NCBI GenBank assembly: GCA_019347785.1 | Contig: JAHWKQ010000068.1 | Span: 1-9,746, forward strand | Length of the DNA: 9,746 nt | Direction: 5' to 3' | From: Actinomycetota bacterium | Lineage (GTDB): Bacteria > Actinomycetota > Nitriliruptoria > Euzebyales > Egibacteraceae | Part shown: piece after piece, positions 1 through 5,490 of the stretch | Numbering within the stretch: the first letter of the stretch is position 1 | Layout of the letters: every line of letters starts with the position of its first letter | Made by a program: the position numbers and the translations under genes | Notes under the pieces: generated by a model | What the model was told of the DNA's origin: nothing | Databases searched by the model: none | Seen by the model: only the letters and a program-made list of their open reading frames with translations

Positions 1-254
1 GGCACACGGGCGGTCAGGGCAAGGTGAGCGGTCACGGCGACACGCTGCGGGAGCTGCTGGATGACCTGGACGAGCGCAACCCCGGCCTGCGCGACGCCCT
101 CCTCGACGAGGACGGCTCCCCCCGCCGCTTCCTCAACGTGTACCTGAACGACGAGGACGTGCGGTTCCTCGGCGGCGCCGAGACCCCGTTGTCCGACGAC
201 GACGTCGTATCCGTCCTGCCGGCCGTCGCGGGCGGGGCGAATGCTGGCCGCTGA
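1..254 (+). CDS. cysO: CysO-type sulfur carrier protein (MoaD/ThiS family), 5' partial
   Basis: Ubiquitin-fold sulfur carrier. In M. tuberculosis the CysO C-terminal thiocarboxylate gives sulfur to CysM, making a CysO-cysteine adduct that the JAMM peptidase Mec hydrolyses. The reading frame is open to the left edge, and 83 residues are visible from codon 3-5. The first residues, HTGGQ, match the N-terminal part of mycobacterial CysO, so the true start lies upstream; the GTG at 24 would cut into the conserved fold. Further family motifs are the DEDG loop, FLNVYLNDEDVRFLGG, and LPAVAGG near the end. Oddity: the di-glycine (231-236) is not terminal but is followed by five residues, ANAGR, so the protein would need trimming before activation. 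It overlaps cysM by 14 bp, which suggests translational coupling. The family and partner are firm given the adjacent cysM. The donor pathway is inferred from M. tuberculosis. Confidence 0.9.
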   Translation, partial: HTGGQGKVSGHGDTLRELLDDLDERNPGLRDALLDEDGSPRRFLNVYLNDEDVRFLGGAETPLSDDDVVSVLPAVAGGANAGR

Positions 255-1185
255 CATCAGCCAGGCCATCGGCGACACACCGCTGGTCGGCCTGCCGTCG
301 CTGTCGCCGCCCGGCTACGAGCTCTATCTGAAGCTGGAGGGGGCCAACCCCACCGGGTCGGTCAAGGACCGCGTCGCCAGGTACCTGGTGGGCGAGGCGG
401 AGCGGGAGGGCCGGCTGCGCCCGGGCAGTCGGCTGCTCGAGCCCACCAGCGGCAACACCGGCATCGCGCTCGCCGCGATCTGCGCGCCGAAGGGCTACAA
501 GCTCACGTGCGTCATGCCGGAGAACACCTCGCGGGAGCGGCGTGTGCTCCTGGCCATGTACGGCGCGGACATCGTGTTCTCGCCGCCCGCGGAGGGGTCC
601 AACGGCGCGGTGCGGGTCGCCCGGGAGATGGCCGAGGGGGACGCCGACCTGTACATGCCGTTCCAGTACGGCAACCCGGCCAACCCCCGGGCCCACTACG
701 AGACCACCGGTCCCGAGATCGTGCGCGACCTTCCCGACGTGGCCGCGCTCGTCGCGGGACTGGGCACCGGCGGGACGCTCACGGGCGCCGGGCGAAGGCT
801 GAAGGAGCACGACCCGGCCGTCAGGGTGTTCGCCGCCGAGCCGGAGTACGGCGAGCTCGTCTACGGGCTGCGCAACCTCGACGAGGGCTTCGTCCCCCCG
901 GTCCTGGACGAGCGGGTGCTGGACGGCCGCGTCAAGGTCGACTCGCTGCGGGCCCTTGCGCTGACCCGCGACCTGGTGGCAAAGGAGGGCATCTTCGCGG
1001 GACCGTCCACCGGCGCGGCCCTGCACGTGGCGCTGCGCGTCTGCACCCCGCGGCGACTGCCGGAGGGCTCCAGGGTCGTGGTGGTGTCCCCGGACGGGGG
1101 CCACAAGTACCTGTCGACCGGCGCCTACGACCCCGGCGACCTGGAGCAGGCCGCGGCGTCGCTGCGGAACACGGTGTGGGCCTGA
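241..1185 (+). CDS. cysM: CysM, O-phosphoserine sulfhydrylase (CysO-dependent cysteine synthase)
   Basis: PLP-dependent fold-type II cysteine synthase, cytosolic, 314 aa. The PLP lysine is K42 in NPTGSVKDR. The substrate loop PTSGNTG is at 68-74, the phosphate-binding GLGTGGT at 173-179, and the second PLP-contact segment GIFAGPSTGA at 250-259. Features of the mycobacterial CysM subclass rather than CysK are RNLDEGFVP, whose R211 corresponds to the Arg220 that gives M. tuberculosis CysM its O-phosphoserine preference, and the C-terminal ending VWA, matching the LWA tail that folds into the active site there. It is slightly shorter than the M. tuberculosis enzyme (323 aa), mainly from a shorter loop before KLEGANPTGS. 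The ATG at 241 lies inside the cysO end and gives the normal family N-terminus (AIGDTPLVGL). Directly following cysO, it probably accepts sulfur from CysO thiocarboxylate; the substrate choice is inferred from these residues and context. Confidence 0.95.
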   Translation: MLAADISQAIGDTPLVGLPSLSPPGYELYLKLEGANPTGSVKDRVARYLVGEAEREGRLRPGSRLLEPTSGNTGIALAAICAPKGYKLTCVMPENTSRERRVLLAMYGADIVFSPPAEGSNGAVRVAREMAEGDADLYMPFQYGNPANPRAHYETTGPEIVRDLPDVAALVAGLGTGGTLTGAGRRLKEHDPAVRVFAAEPEYGELVYGLRNLDEGFVPPVLDERVLDGRVKVDSLRALALTRDLVAKEGIFAGPSTGAALHVALRVCTPRRLPEGSRVVVVSPDGGHKYLSTGAYDPGDLEQAAASLRNTVWA

Positions 1186-1228
1186 TCCCCTGACGGCACC
1201 GGTGGGACGGGACCAGGGCGGCTCGCCG

Positions 1229-1241
1229 TACACTCCCGCCA
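1229..1241 (+). promoter_or_regulatory. Candidate leaderless promoter of murI (-10 TACACT)
   Basis: TACACT (1229-1234) fits the actinobacterial -10 pattern TANNNT and lies six bases before the ATG at 1241, so transcription would start at the A of the start codon. No Shine-Dalgarno sequence lies at normal distance from this ATG, as expected for a leaderless message. The -35 region is not convincing. It sits in the 55-bp gap after cysM, so murI may be expressed apart from cysO-cysM. Confidence 0.45.
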
Positions 1242-2113
1242 TGCCGCAGGCGCCTGCCGACCGCTCCGCCGCGCCCCACGACCCGCGACCGATCGGCGTC
1301 TTCGACTCCGGGGTGGGTGGCCTGACCGTCGCCCGGGCGCTCATGGACCTGCTGCCCGACGAGCGGATCGTGTACTACGGCGACACGGCCCGCGGCCCGT
1401 ACGGTCCCCGGGACCTGGGCGAGGTGCGCCGGTTCACCGCCCAGATCGTCGACGACCTCGCGCGACGCGACGTCAAGCTCGTCGTCGCCGCCTGCAACAC
1501 CGCGACCGCGGCGGCGGTGGAGACCGACCCGCTTGCCTTCCCGGTGGCCGTCGTGGGGGTGATCGCACCGGCCGTGGCCACCGCTCTGCGCGCCACCCGC
1601 AACGGCCGGGTCGGCGTCATCGGGACGACGGGCACGATCGCGTCCGGCGCCTACGACCGCGCGGTCCTCGCCGCCGGCGGTGACGACGTGCGGCTCGTGT
1701 CGGCGGCGTGCCCGCGCTTCGTCGAGCTGGTCGAGGCGGGCCGCACCACCGACTCGGAGGTGCTCGACGTCGCCGGGGACTACCTCGCGTCGCTGGTGGC
1801 CGCGGAGGTCGACACGCTCATCCTGGGCTGCACCCACTACCCGCTGCTGACCGGCGTGCTGTCCTACGTGATGGGCCCCGACGTCGTCCTGGTCTCGTCG
1901 GCGGAGGAGACCGCGCGCCGAGTGTTCGCCCGGCTCGTCGACGAGCGGATGCTCGCCCGTCGCGCGGCCGCCCCGCACCGCTTCGTGGCCAGCGGCGACG
2001 GCGCAGCCTTCGCCCGGCTGGCGGCCCGCTTCCTTGGCCCCCGCCTGTCCGAGGTCGACGTGGAGCGCGCCGGCCCGCCGGCGGCCCGGGTCCACGTCGG
2101 GCGTCCCGGGTGA
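1241..2113 (+). CDS. murI: Glutamate racemase
   Basis: Cofactor-independent racemase that converts L- to D-glutamate for peptidoglycan in the cytosol. From the ATG at 1241 it has 290 aa, normal for the family. The N-terminal GVFDSGVGGLTVARAL (19-34) and YYGDTARGPYG are diagnostic. The two catalytic cysteines are C85 in AACNTATA and C197 in LGCTHYPLL, with H199 beside the second. The FVELVE segment (160-165) carries the conserved glutamate. An in-frame GTG at 1202 would add 13 residues, but these are not family-like and would place the TACACT promoter element inside the gene, so the ATG is preferred. The first 17 residues before the fold are a low-complexity lead that is common in actinobacterial MurI. 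The stop overlaps the next start by GTGA, so translation is probably coupled to the metallo-hydrolase gene. Confidence 0.96.
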   Translation: MPQAPADRSAAPHDPRPIGVFDSGVGGLTVARALMDLLPDERIVYYGDTARGPYGPRDLGEVRRFTAQIVDDLARRDVKLVVAACNTATAAAVETDPLAFPVAVVGVIAPAVATALRATRNGRVGVIGTTGTIASGAYDRAVLAAGGDDVRLVSAACPRFVELVEAGRTTDSEVLDVAGDYLASLVAAEVDTLILGCTHYPLLTGVLSYVMGPDVVLVSSAEETARRVFARLVDERMLARRAAAPHRFVASGDGAAFARLAARFLGPRLSEVDVERAGPPAARVHVGRPG

Positions 2114-2865
2114 CGACGCTGACGATCCTCGGCTCGGCGGGCACCCACCCCGGTCCCGGCCGCGCCTGCTCCTCCTACCTGGTCGAGGCCGACGACTACC
2201 GTCTGCTGCTGGACTGCGGCAACGGCTCGCTGGCCAACCTGCAGCGCGTCGCCGACGTCGCCGACGTCGACGCCCTGCTGCTGTCCCACCTGCACCCGGA
2301 CCACTTCGCCGACGTGTACGGGCTGTACTACGCGCGGCGCTTCCACCCGTCCGGCCAGTCGCCCGTCGACGTGTACGCGCCCCCCGGTGCGGAGGCGTTT
2401 CTCGGCCAGCTTCTGCCCGCCGACTCGCGTGAGTCGTTCGCCCGGCTGTGCCGCTTCCACACCGCCGCGCCCGGCGCCACGCTGGAACTCGGTCCGCTGG
2501 AGGTCACGCTGTTCGCCGCCCGGCACCCGGTGGAGGCGCTGGCGAGCCGCGTGCGCCAGGGTGACGACGTCCTGGCCTACAGCGGCGACAGCGCCGACAC
2601 GCCCGAGCTGGTCGACTGCGCGCGGGACGCGGACGTGTTCCTTTGCGACGCGACCTGGCTGACGGCCGGCGGTCCCTACCCCGACGGGGTGCACATGACC
2701 GGTCGGCAGGCCGGCGCCCTCGCGGCCCGAGCCGGCGCCGGGCGGCTGGTCGTGACCCACGTCTACCCGGCCCTCGACCCCGTCCAGGTGGCCGCCGAGG
2801 CCGCCGGCGCCTTCGGGGGGGAGATCATGGTCGCCCAGGACCTGCTGCGCGTCCCGTTGTCCTGA
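2110..2865 (+). CDS. MBL-fold metallo-hydrolase, Rv1339-like (candidate cyclic nucleotide phosphodiesterase)
   Basis: Metallo-beta-lactamase-fold hydrolase of the RNase Z/class II phosphodiesterase-like branch, 251 aa. The start is the GTG at 2110, overlapping the murI stop by four bases; it yields the expected first strand TTLTILGSAGTHP. The metal ligands visible are H60, H62, D64 and H65 in SHLHPDH, H139 in AARHP, D160 in YSGDS, and H217 in VVTHVYP. HMTGRQAG (195-202) is also typical of this subgroup. Its place between murI and rph is the same as Rv1339 in M. tuberculosis, which has been reported to be an atypical class II cAMP phosphodiesterase; that activity here is inference. An alternative is a nuclease of the RNase Z family, but there is no clear exosite arm. 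It has no signal peptide or membrane segment, so it is cytosolic. Confidence 0.9.
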   Translation: MTTLTILGSAGTHPGPGRACSSYLVEADDYRLLLDCGNGSLANLQRVADVADVDALLLSHLHPDHFADVYGLYYARRFHPSGQSPVDVYAPPGAEAFLGQLLPADSRESFARLCRFHTAAPGATLELGPLEVTLFAARHPVEALASRVRQGDDVLAYSGDSADTPELVDCARDADVFLCDATWLTAGGPYPDGVHMTGRQAGALAARAGAGRLVVTHVYPALDPVQVAAEAAGAFGGEIMVAQDLLRVPLS

Positions 2866-2885
2866 GGTCGGAAAGGGTCGGAAAG
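2866..2885 (+). repeat. Tandem 10-bp duplication carrying the rph ribosome binding site
   Basis: GGTCGGAAAG occurs twice head to tail (2866-2875 and 2876-2885) immediately after the metallo-hydrolase stop. The second copy forms the purine-rich GGAAAGG about seven bases before the rph ATG at 2894. The first copy repeats the same core ten bases further upstream, outside normal reach. It fills most of the 28-bp gap. Confidence 0.7.
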
Positions 2886-2893
2886 GCGCATCC

Positions 2894-3610
2894 ATGAGAC
2901 CCGACGGACGCGCGGCCGACGCGCTGCGCCCGGTCACCATCGAGACGGGCGCGCAGGCGTACCCCGACGGCTCCGCCCTGGTGTCGTTCGGCGATACCCG
3001 GGTCCTGTGCGCCGCCACCGTCGAGCAGGGCGTGCCCCGCTGGCGCCGGGGCGGGGGGCAGGGCTGGCTGACCGCGGAGTACGCCATGCTGCCGGGCGCG
3101 ACCGCGGAGCGGTCCCCGCGCGACTCCACCCGTGGCCGCGTCGGCGGGCGGACCCACGAGATCCAGCGTCTGGTGGGCCGTAGCCTGCGCTCCGTCCTCG
3201 ATATGGGCTCGCTGGGCGAGCACACCGTGTGGGTCGACTGCGACGTCGTCCAGGCCGACGGGGGGACGCGCACCGCCGCCATCACCGGCGCCTGGGTGGC
3301 TCTGTCGCTGGCGCTCGACGCGCTCGCCGGTCGCGGCGGCACCGCCACCCGCGCGCGCCTGGACGAGGTCGCCGCGGTGAGCGTCGGCGTCGTCGACGGC
3401 CAACCGCGGCTGGACCTGTGCTACGCCGAGGACGTCCGCGCCCAGGTCGACATGAACGTCGTCATGGCCGGGGACGGCCGGCTCGTCGAGGTGCAGGGCA
3501 CCGCCGAGGGCCAGCCGTTCCCGCGCGCCGCGCTGGACGACCTCCTCGACCTGGCCGCGGCCGGGTGCGCCGAGCTGCTCGTCGCGCAGCGGGAGGTGGC
3601 CACACCGTGA
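2894..3610 (+). CDS. rph: Ribonuclease PH
   Basis: Phosphorolytic 3'-5' exoribonuclease that trims tRNA 3' ends and structured RNA, forming a hexameric ring. It has 238 aa, the usual length. It starts at ATG 2894 behind a purine-rich site and opens with the family RPDGR (2-6). GWLTAEYAMLP (57-67) and GGRTHEIQRLVGRSLR (84-99) follow; R86 coincides with the phosphate-binding Arg86 of characterised RNase PH. DVVQADGGTRTAAITG spans 117-132. The metal site is in YAEDVRAQVDMNVV, with D180 and D186 the expected acidic ligands. EVQGTAEGQPFPR (199-211) closes the core. It overlaps the pyrophosphatase start by GTGA. The pairing with an RdgB-type gene is conserved in actinobacteria. Function is assigned with high certainty. 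Confidence 0.97.
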   Translation: MRPDGRAADALRPVTIETGAQAYPDGSALVSFGDTRVLCAATVEQGVPRWRRGGGQGWLTAEYAMLPGATAERSPRDSTRGRVGGRTHEIQRLVGRSLRSVLDMGSLGEHTVWVDCDVVQADGGTRTAAITGAWVALSLALDALAGRGGTATRARLDEVAAVSVGVVDGQPRLDLCYAEDVRAQVDMNVVMAGDGRLVEVQGTAEGQPFPRAALDDLLDLAAAGCAELLVAQREVATP

Positions 3611-4239
3611 CCGGGGCGCTCGTCGTCGCCACGCACAACCCCGCCAAGCTGGCCGAGATCTCACGAATCCTGGCCGACCTGGGCGTCGAGCTGCTCTCCG
3701 CCGCCGACGTGGGGCTTCCCGACACGGACGAGACCGGCGCCACCTTCGCGGAGAATGCCTTGTTGAAGGCGCGCGCGGCGTCGGCGGCCAGCGGCCGGGC
3801 GGCGCGGGCCGACGACAGCGGGCTGGTCGTCGACGCGCTCGACGGGGAGCCCGGCGTGCGCTCGGCCCGCTTCGCCGGCGTCCACGGCGACGACCAGGCG
3901 AACACCCGCCTGGTCCTGGAGCGCATGTGGGGGGTCGTGGATCGCTCCGCGCGCTTCGTCTGCGTCGCCGCGCTGGCCACGCCCGACGGCCGGTCGTGGA
4001 CCGCCGAGGGGCGGCTCGAGGGCACGCTGACCGAGCGCCCGCGGGGACGGGGAGGGTTCGGCTACGACCCGATCCTGCAGCCCCTGGGCGACACGCGCAC
4101 CACCGCCGAGATGCCGCCCGGGCACAAGGACGCCATCAGCCACCGGGGACGCGCCCTGCGGGCGATCCGCCCCGCCGTCGCCGACGCGCTCGGCCTCCTC
4201 CGGCGGCCCGCCGGGGGGGCGCCGGACGCGGCGGGATGA
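3607..4239 (+). CDS. rdgB: RdgB/HAM1-family non-canonical purine NTP pyrophosphatase (XTP/dITP diphosphatase)
   Basis: House-cleaning enzyme that hydrolyses XTP, ITP and dITP to monophosphates, keeping deaminated purines out of DNA and RNA. It has 210 aa from the GTG at 3607, the only start that preserves the N-terminal LVVATHNPAKLAEI (5-18). Other family blocks are TGATFAENALLKA (43-55), the metal-binding ADDSGLVVDAL (68-78), GEPGVRSARFAG (80-91), GRGGFGYDPI (147-156) and the C-terminal SHRGRAL (178-184). The segment before the last block, AEMPPGHKDAI, replaces the common acidic EEK version but keeps the lysine. A short proline/glycine/alanine tail (about 200-210) follows the fold. The stop codon lies in the loop of a GC-rich hairpin, and this gene appears to end the cysO-rdgB gene series. 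Confidence 0.96.
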   Translation: MTGALVVATHNPAKLAEISRILADLGVELLSAADVGLPDTDETGATFAENALLKARAASAASGRAARADDSGLVVDALDGEPGVRSARFAGVHGDDQANTRLVLERMWGVVDRSARFVCVAALATPDGRSWTAEGRLEGTLTERPRGRGGFGYDPILQPLGDTRTTAEMPPGHKDAISHRGRALRAIRPAVADALGLLRRPAGGAPDAAG

Positions 4240-4249
4240 CCCTGCCGCG
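4227..4249 (+). terminator. GC-rich hairpin over the rdgB stop codon, possible terminator
   Basis: CGCGGCGGG (4227-4235) pairs with CCC (4240-4242) and GCCGCG (4244-4249), leaving one bulged T at 4243 and a four-base ATGA loop that contains part of the TGA stop. That is nine G-C pairs. No U-run follows directly, but actinobacterial terminators often lack one. It lies before a 135-bp gap that starts a new transcription unit, which supports a terminator role. Chance pairing in GC-rich DNA cannot be excluded. Confidence 0.4.
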
Positions 4250-4374
4250 CCCGGCGACAAGCCCTAGGTATTTTCCCCGCAGTTGGGTACTGTGCGCCCA
4301 GTACGGGTGCGCGCGGCCGTGGGGTCGCCGTGAGGCGGTTGCGAGTGGTCGTGGACGCCCAGGGGAGGGAACGC
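4240..4374 (+). promoter_or_regulatory. Intergenic control region before the Asp23 operon
   Basis: This is a 135-bp gap with no gene, and it contains the only AT-leaning patch in this part of the window (about 4255-4305). A candidate -10, TACTGT, is at 4288-4293. It overlaps GGGTAC (4285-4290), which resembles the GGGTAT -10 of SigB/SigF-type stress sigma factors. GGTATT (4267-4272) lies upstream, but its distance is shorter than typical, so the sigma assignment is weak. A start near 4300 would leave a leader of about 75 bases. A strong purine-rich ribosome site, GGGGAGGGA (4362-4370), ends the region and selects ATG 4375. Confidence 0.5.
4287..4304. promoter_or_regulatory. Perfect 18-bp dyad overlapping the candidate -10, operator-like
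   Basis: GTACTG-TGCGCC-CAGTAC has perfect six-base arms around a six-base spacer. It overlaps the TACTGT/GGGTAC promoter-like element, where a dimeric repressor would occlude the promoter. It could instead form a small RNA hairpin if transcription starts upstream. I do not recognise it as the site of a known regulator. Confidence 0.4.
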
Positions 4375-4560
4375 ATGTCTCGACGCCAAACCGGGTTCCT
4401 GATCGGCTTCCTGATCGCCGTCCTCGGCTGGGCCGCCGGCTTGTGGGTCACCCTGGGCGCCATCCTGGCCGGTCTGATCGGCTACCTCGTCGTGCGTGTC
4501 CTGGACGGGGACGTTGACCTCAGCGAGTTGGCCGACCGGGTCAGCGGCAGCGAGCGGTAG
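4375..4560 (+). CDS. DUF2273 small integral membrane protein
   Basis: A 61-aa protein with two tightly spaced hydrophobic helices (about 6-24 and 25-41) and a short acidic tail, DGDVDLSELADRV. The pattern GFLIGFLIAVLGW then LAGLIGYLVVRVLDG matches DUF2273, a family found beside asp23 and amaP genes in Gram-positive bacteria. The role is not established; a part in anchoring or organising Asp23 at the membrane is inferred from the neighbourhood. The start is ATG 4375, four bases after GGGGAGGGA; an in-frame GTG at 4330 would put the charged peptide RRLRVVVDAQGRER first and ignore the ribosome site. It is the first gene of the five-gene envelope cluster, with 83 bp to the next gene in which I see no clear promoter. 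Confidence 0.8.
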   Translation: MSRRQTGFLIGFLIAVLGWAAGLWVTLGAILAGLIGYLVVRVLDGDVDLSELADRVSGSER

Positions 4561-4631
4561 CACCGGGGTTACCAGCGTCGGTGGGCGGGTCAGCAGTCGA
4601 CCACCGTGGAGCGTCGGCCGCGTCGGTCGGC

Positions 4632-4640
4632 AAGGAGGAG
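4632..4640 (+). promoter_or_regulatory. Strong Shine-Dalgarno site of the Asp23 gene
   Basis: AAGGAGGAG is an exact anti-16S complement ending three bases before ATG 4644 (the AAGGAGG core ends five bases before). It is the best ribosome site in the window and fixes the start, excluding an in-frame upstream start at 4581. It suggests that this protein is made in larger amounts than its neighbours. Confidence 0.75.
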
Positions 4641-4643
4641 AGC

Positions 4644-5123
4644 ATGTCGGACAGCACGACCACGAACCTGGAGAGCGGAACGAGCGGGTCGCACCTGCAG
4701 ACCGAGCGCGGTGTGACCCACATCGCCGACTCCGTCGTCGGAAAGATCGCGGCGCTGGCGGCGCGTGAGGTCAACGGCGTCGTGGACCTTGGCGGCCCGG
4801 CGGCCAGTGCCATCGGCGGCGTCGTCGGGCGCATCCGCGGCGAGGAGCACAGCACGGCCGGCGTCGGCGTCGAGGTGGGCGAGCGCCAGGCGGCGATCGA
4901 CATGTCGATGAAGTGCGAGTATCCCTTGCCCCTCCACGAGGTCGCCGACGCGGTCCGGGAGAACGTCGTCGACCGCGTGGAGTCGATGACCGGCCTGGAG
5001 GTCATCGAGGTCAACATCAGCGTCCTGGACCTCGCCTTCCCCGGCGGTGAGGAGGAGGAGGCCGAGCGCGAGGCCGAGCGCCAGCGCCAGGAGACCGCGT
5101 CCGAGCCCTCGCGCGTCCGCTAG
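4644..5123 (+). CDS. Asp23/Gls24 family envelope stress response protein
   Basis: A 159-aa cytosolic protein with one Asp23 domain at about 21-134. Family hallmarks are TERGVTHIADSVVGKIAALAA at its start, followed by REVNGVVDLGG; a glycine-rich middle, SAIGGVVGRI; and the closing strands, ending VNISVLDLAFP. Residues 136-159 are a highly charged Glu/Arg tail. In Staphylococcus aureus, Asp23 is an abundant SigB-controlled protein tethered to the membrane through AmaP and involved in cell envelope homeostasis; an AmaP-type gene lies three genes downstream. The exact role in actinobacteria is not known. The start is set by the AAGGAGGAG site. Domain assignment is firm and physiology is inferred. 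Confidence 0.9.
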   Translation: MSDSTTTNLESGTSGSHLQTERGVTHIADSVVGKIAALAAREVNGVVDLGGPAASAIGGVVGRIRGEEHSTAGVGVEVGERQAAIDMSMKCEYPLPLHEVADAVRENVVDRVESMTGLEVIEVNISVLDLAFPGGEEEEAEREAERQRQETASEPSRVR

Positions 5124-5145
5124 TCCGACCGCGCCGGCGTTGAGC

Positions 5146-5490
5146 GTGGGCGCCGCCGAGGTGTCGCCGGTGGCGGTGGCCCGTGTGGCCGCCGCCGCTG
5201 CGATGCGCACGCCCGACGTGGTCGACCTGCACTCGGGTGTCGCCGGCGAGTTCGCCACCTACGGGGGCGGGGAGCGGGTCGCCGGCGTGCGACTGCGCCG
5301 CCGCGACCCGCCGGCGCGGCTGGAGGTGCGGGTGACCGCCCGCTACGGACGGCCGCTGGACGAGGTCGCCGCCGACGTGCGTGACAACGTGCTGCTGGAC
5401 CTGTCCGGGACGTTGCCGGGCCAACCCCCGGCGACCGTCGACGTGCGCGTGGCCGACCTGGTCTTTCCGGGGTCCGGAGACCGGTCGTGA
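5146..5490 (+). CDS. Short Asp23-like protein (divergent paralogue)
   Basis: A 114-aa protein from GTG 5146. It begins with an Asp23-type helix, VSPVAVARVAAAAAMRTPDVVDL (5-27), continues with GEFATYGGGERVAGVRL and a strand rich in arginine, and ends with VDVRVADLVFP, which aligns with VNISVLDLAFP of the preceding protein. It is therefore a reduced, diverged paralogue that lacks the charged tail. The start is uncertain: TTG 5140, GTG 5146 and GTG 5161 are in frame and none has a good ribosome site, so translation may depend on coupling from the preceding gene. The stop overlaps the next start by GTGA. Streptomyces Asp23 clusters contain similar short proteins. Function is unknown beyond the likely envelope association. 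Confidence 0.72.
   Translation: MGAAEVSPVAVARVAAAAAMRTPDVVDLHSGVAGEFATYGGGERVAGVRLRRRDPPARLEVRVTARYGRPLDEVAADVRDNVLLDLSGTLPGQPPATVDVRVADLVFPGSGDRS

Noticed and set aside
1187..1218. CCCTG...CAGGG pairing and the CACCGGTG palindrome between cysM and murI
   Set aside because: The arms are short and the loop is long; this is expected by chance in GC-rich DNA and is not a convincing terminator or operator.
1202..1240. Upstream GTG start for murI
   Set aside because: It adds 13 non-family residues and would put the TACACT element inside the gene; ATG 1241 fits better.
133..1344. Long minus-strand open frame of about 400 codons across cysO-cysM
   Set aside because: It is an arginine/glycine/proline-rich mirror of well-supported plus-strand genes, a usual artefact at this GC content, with no family motif.
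1864..3348. Minus-strand open frame of about 490 codons across murI, the metallo-hydrolase and rph
   Set aside because: It is antisense to three conserved genes and has low-complexity composition.
4330..4374. Upstream GTG start for the DUF2273 gene
   Set aside because: It adds a charged peptide not typical of the family and ignores the strong GGGGAGGGA site before ATG 4375.
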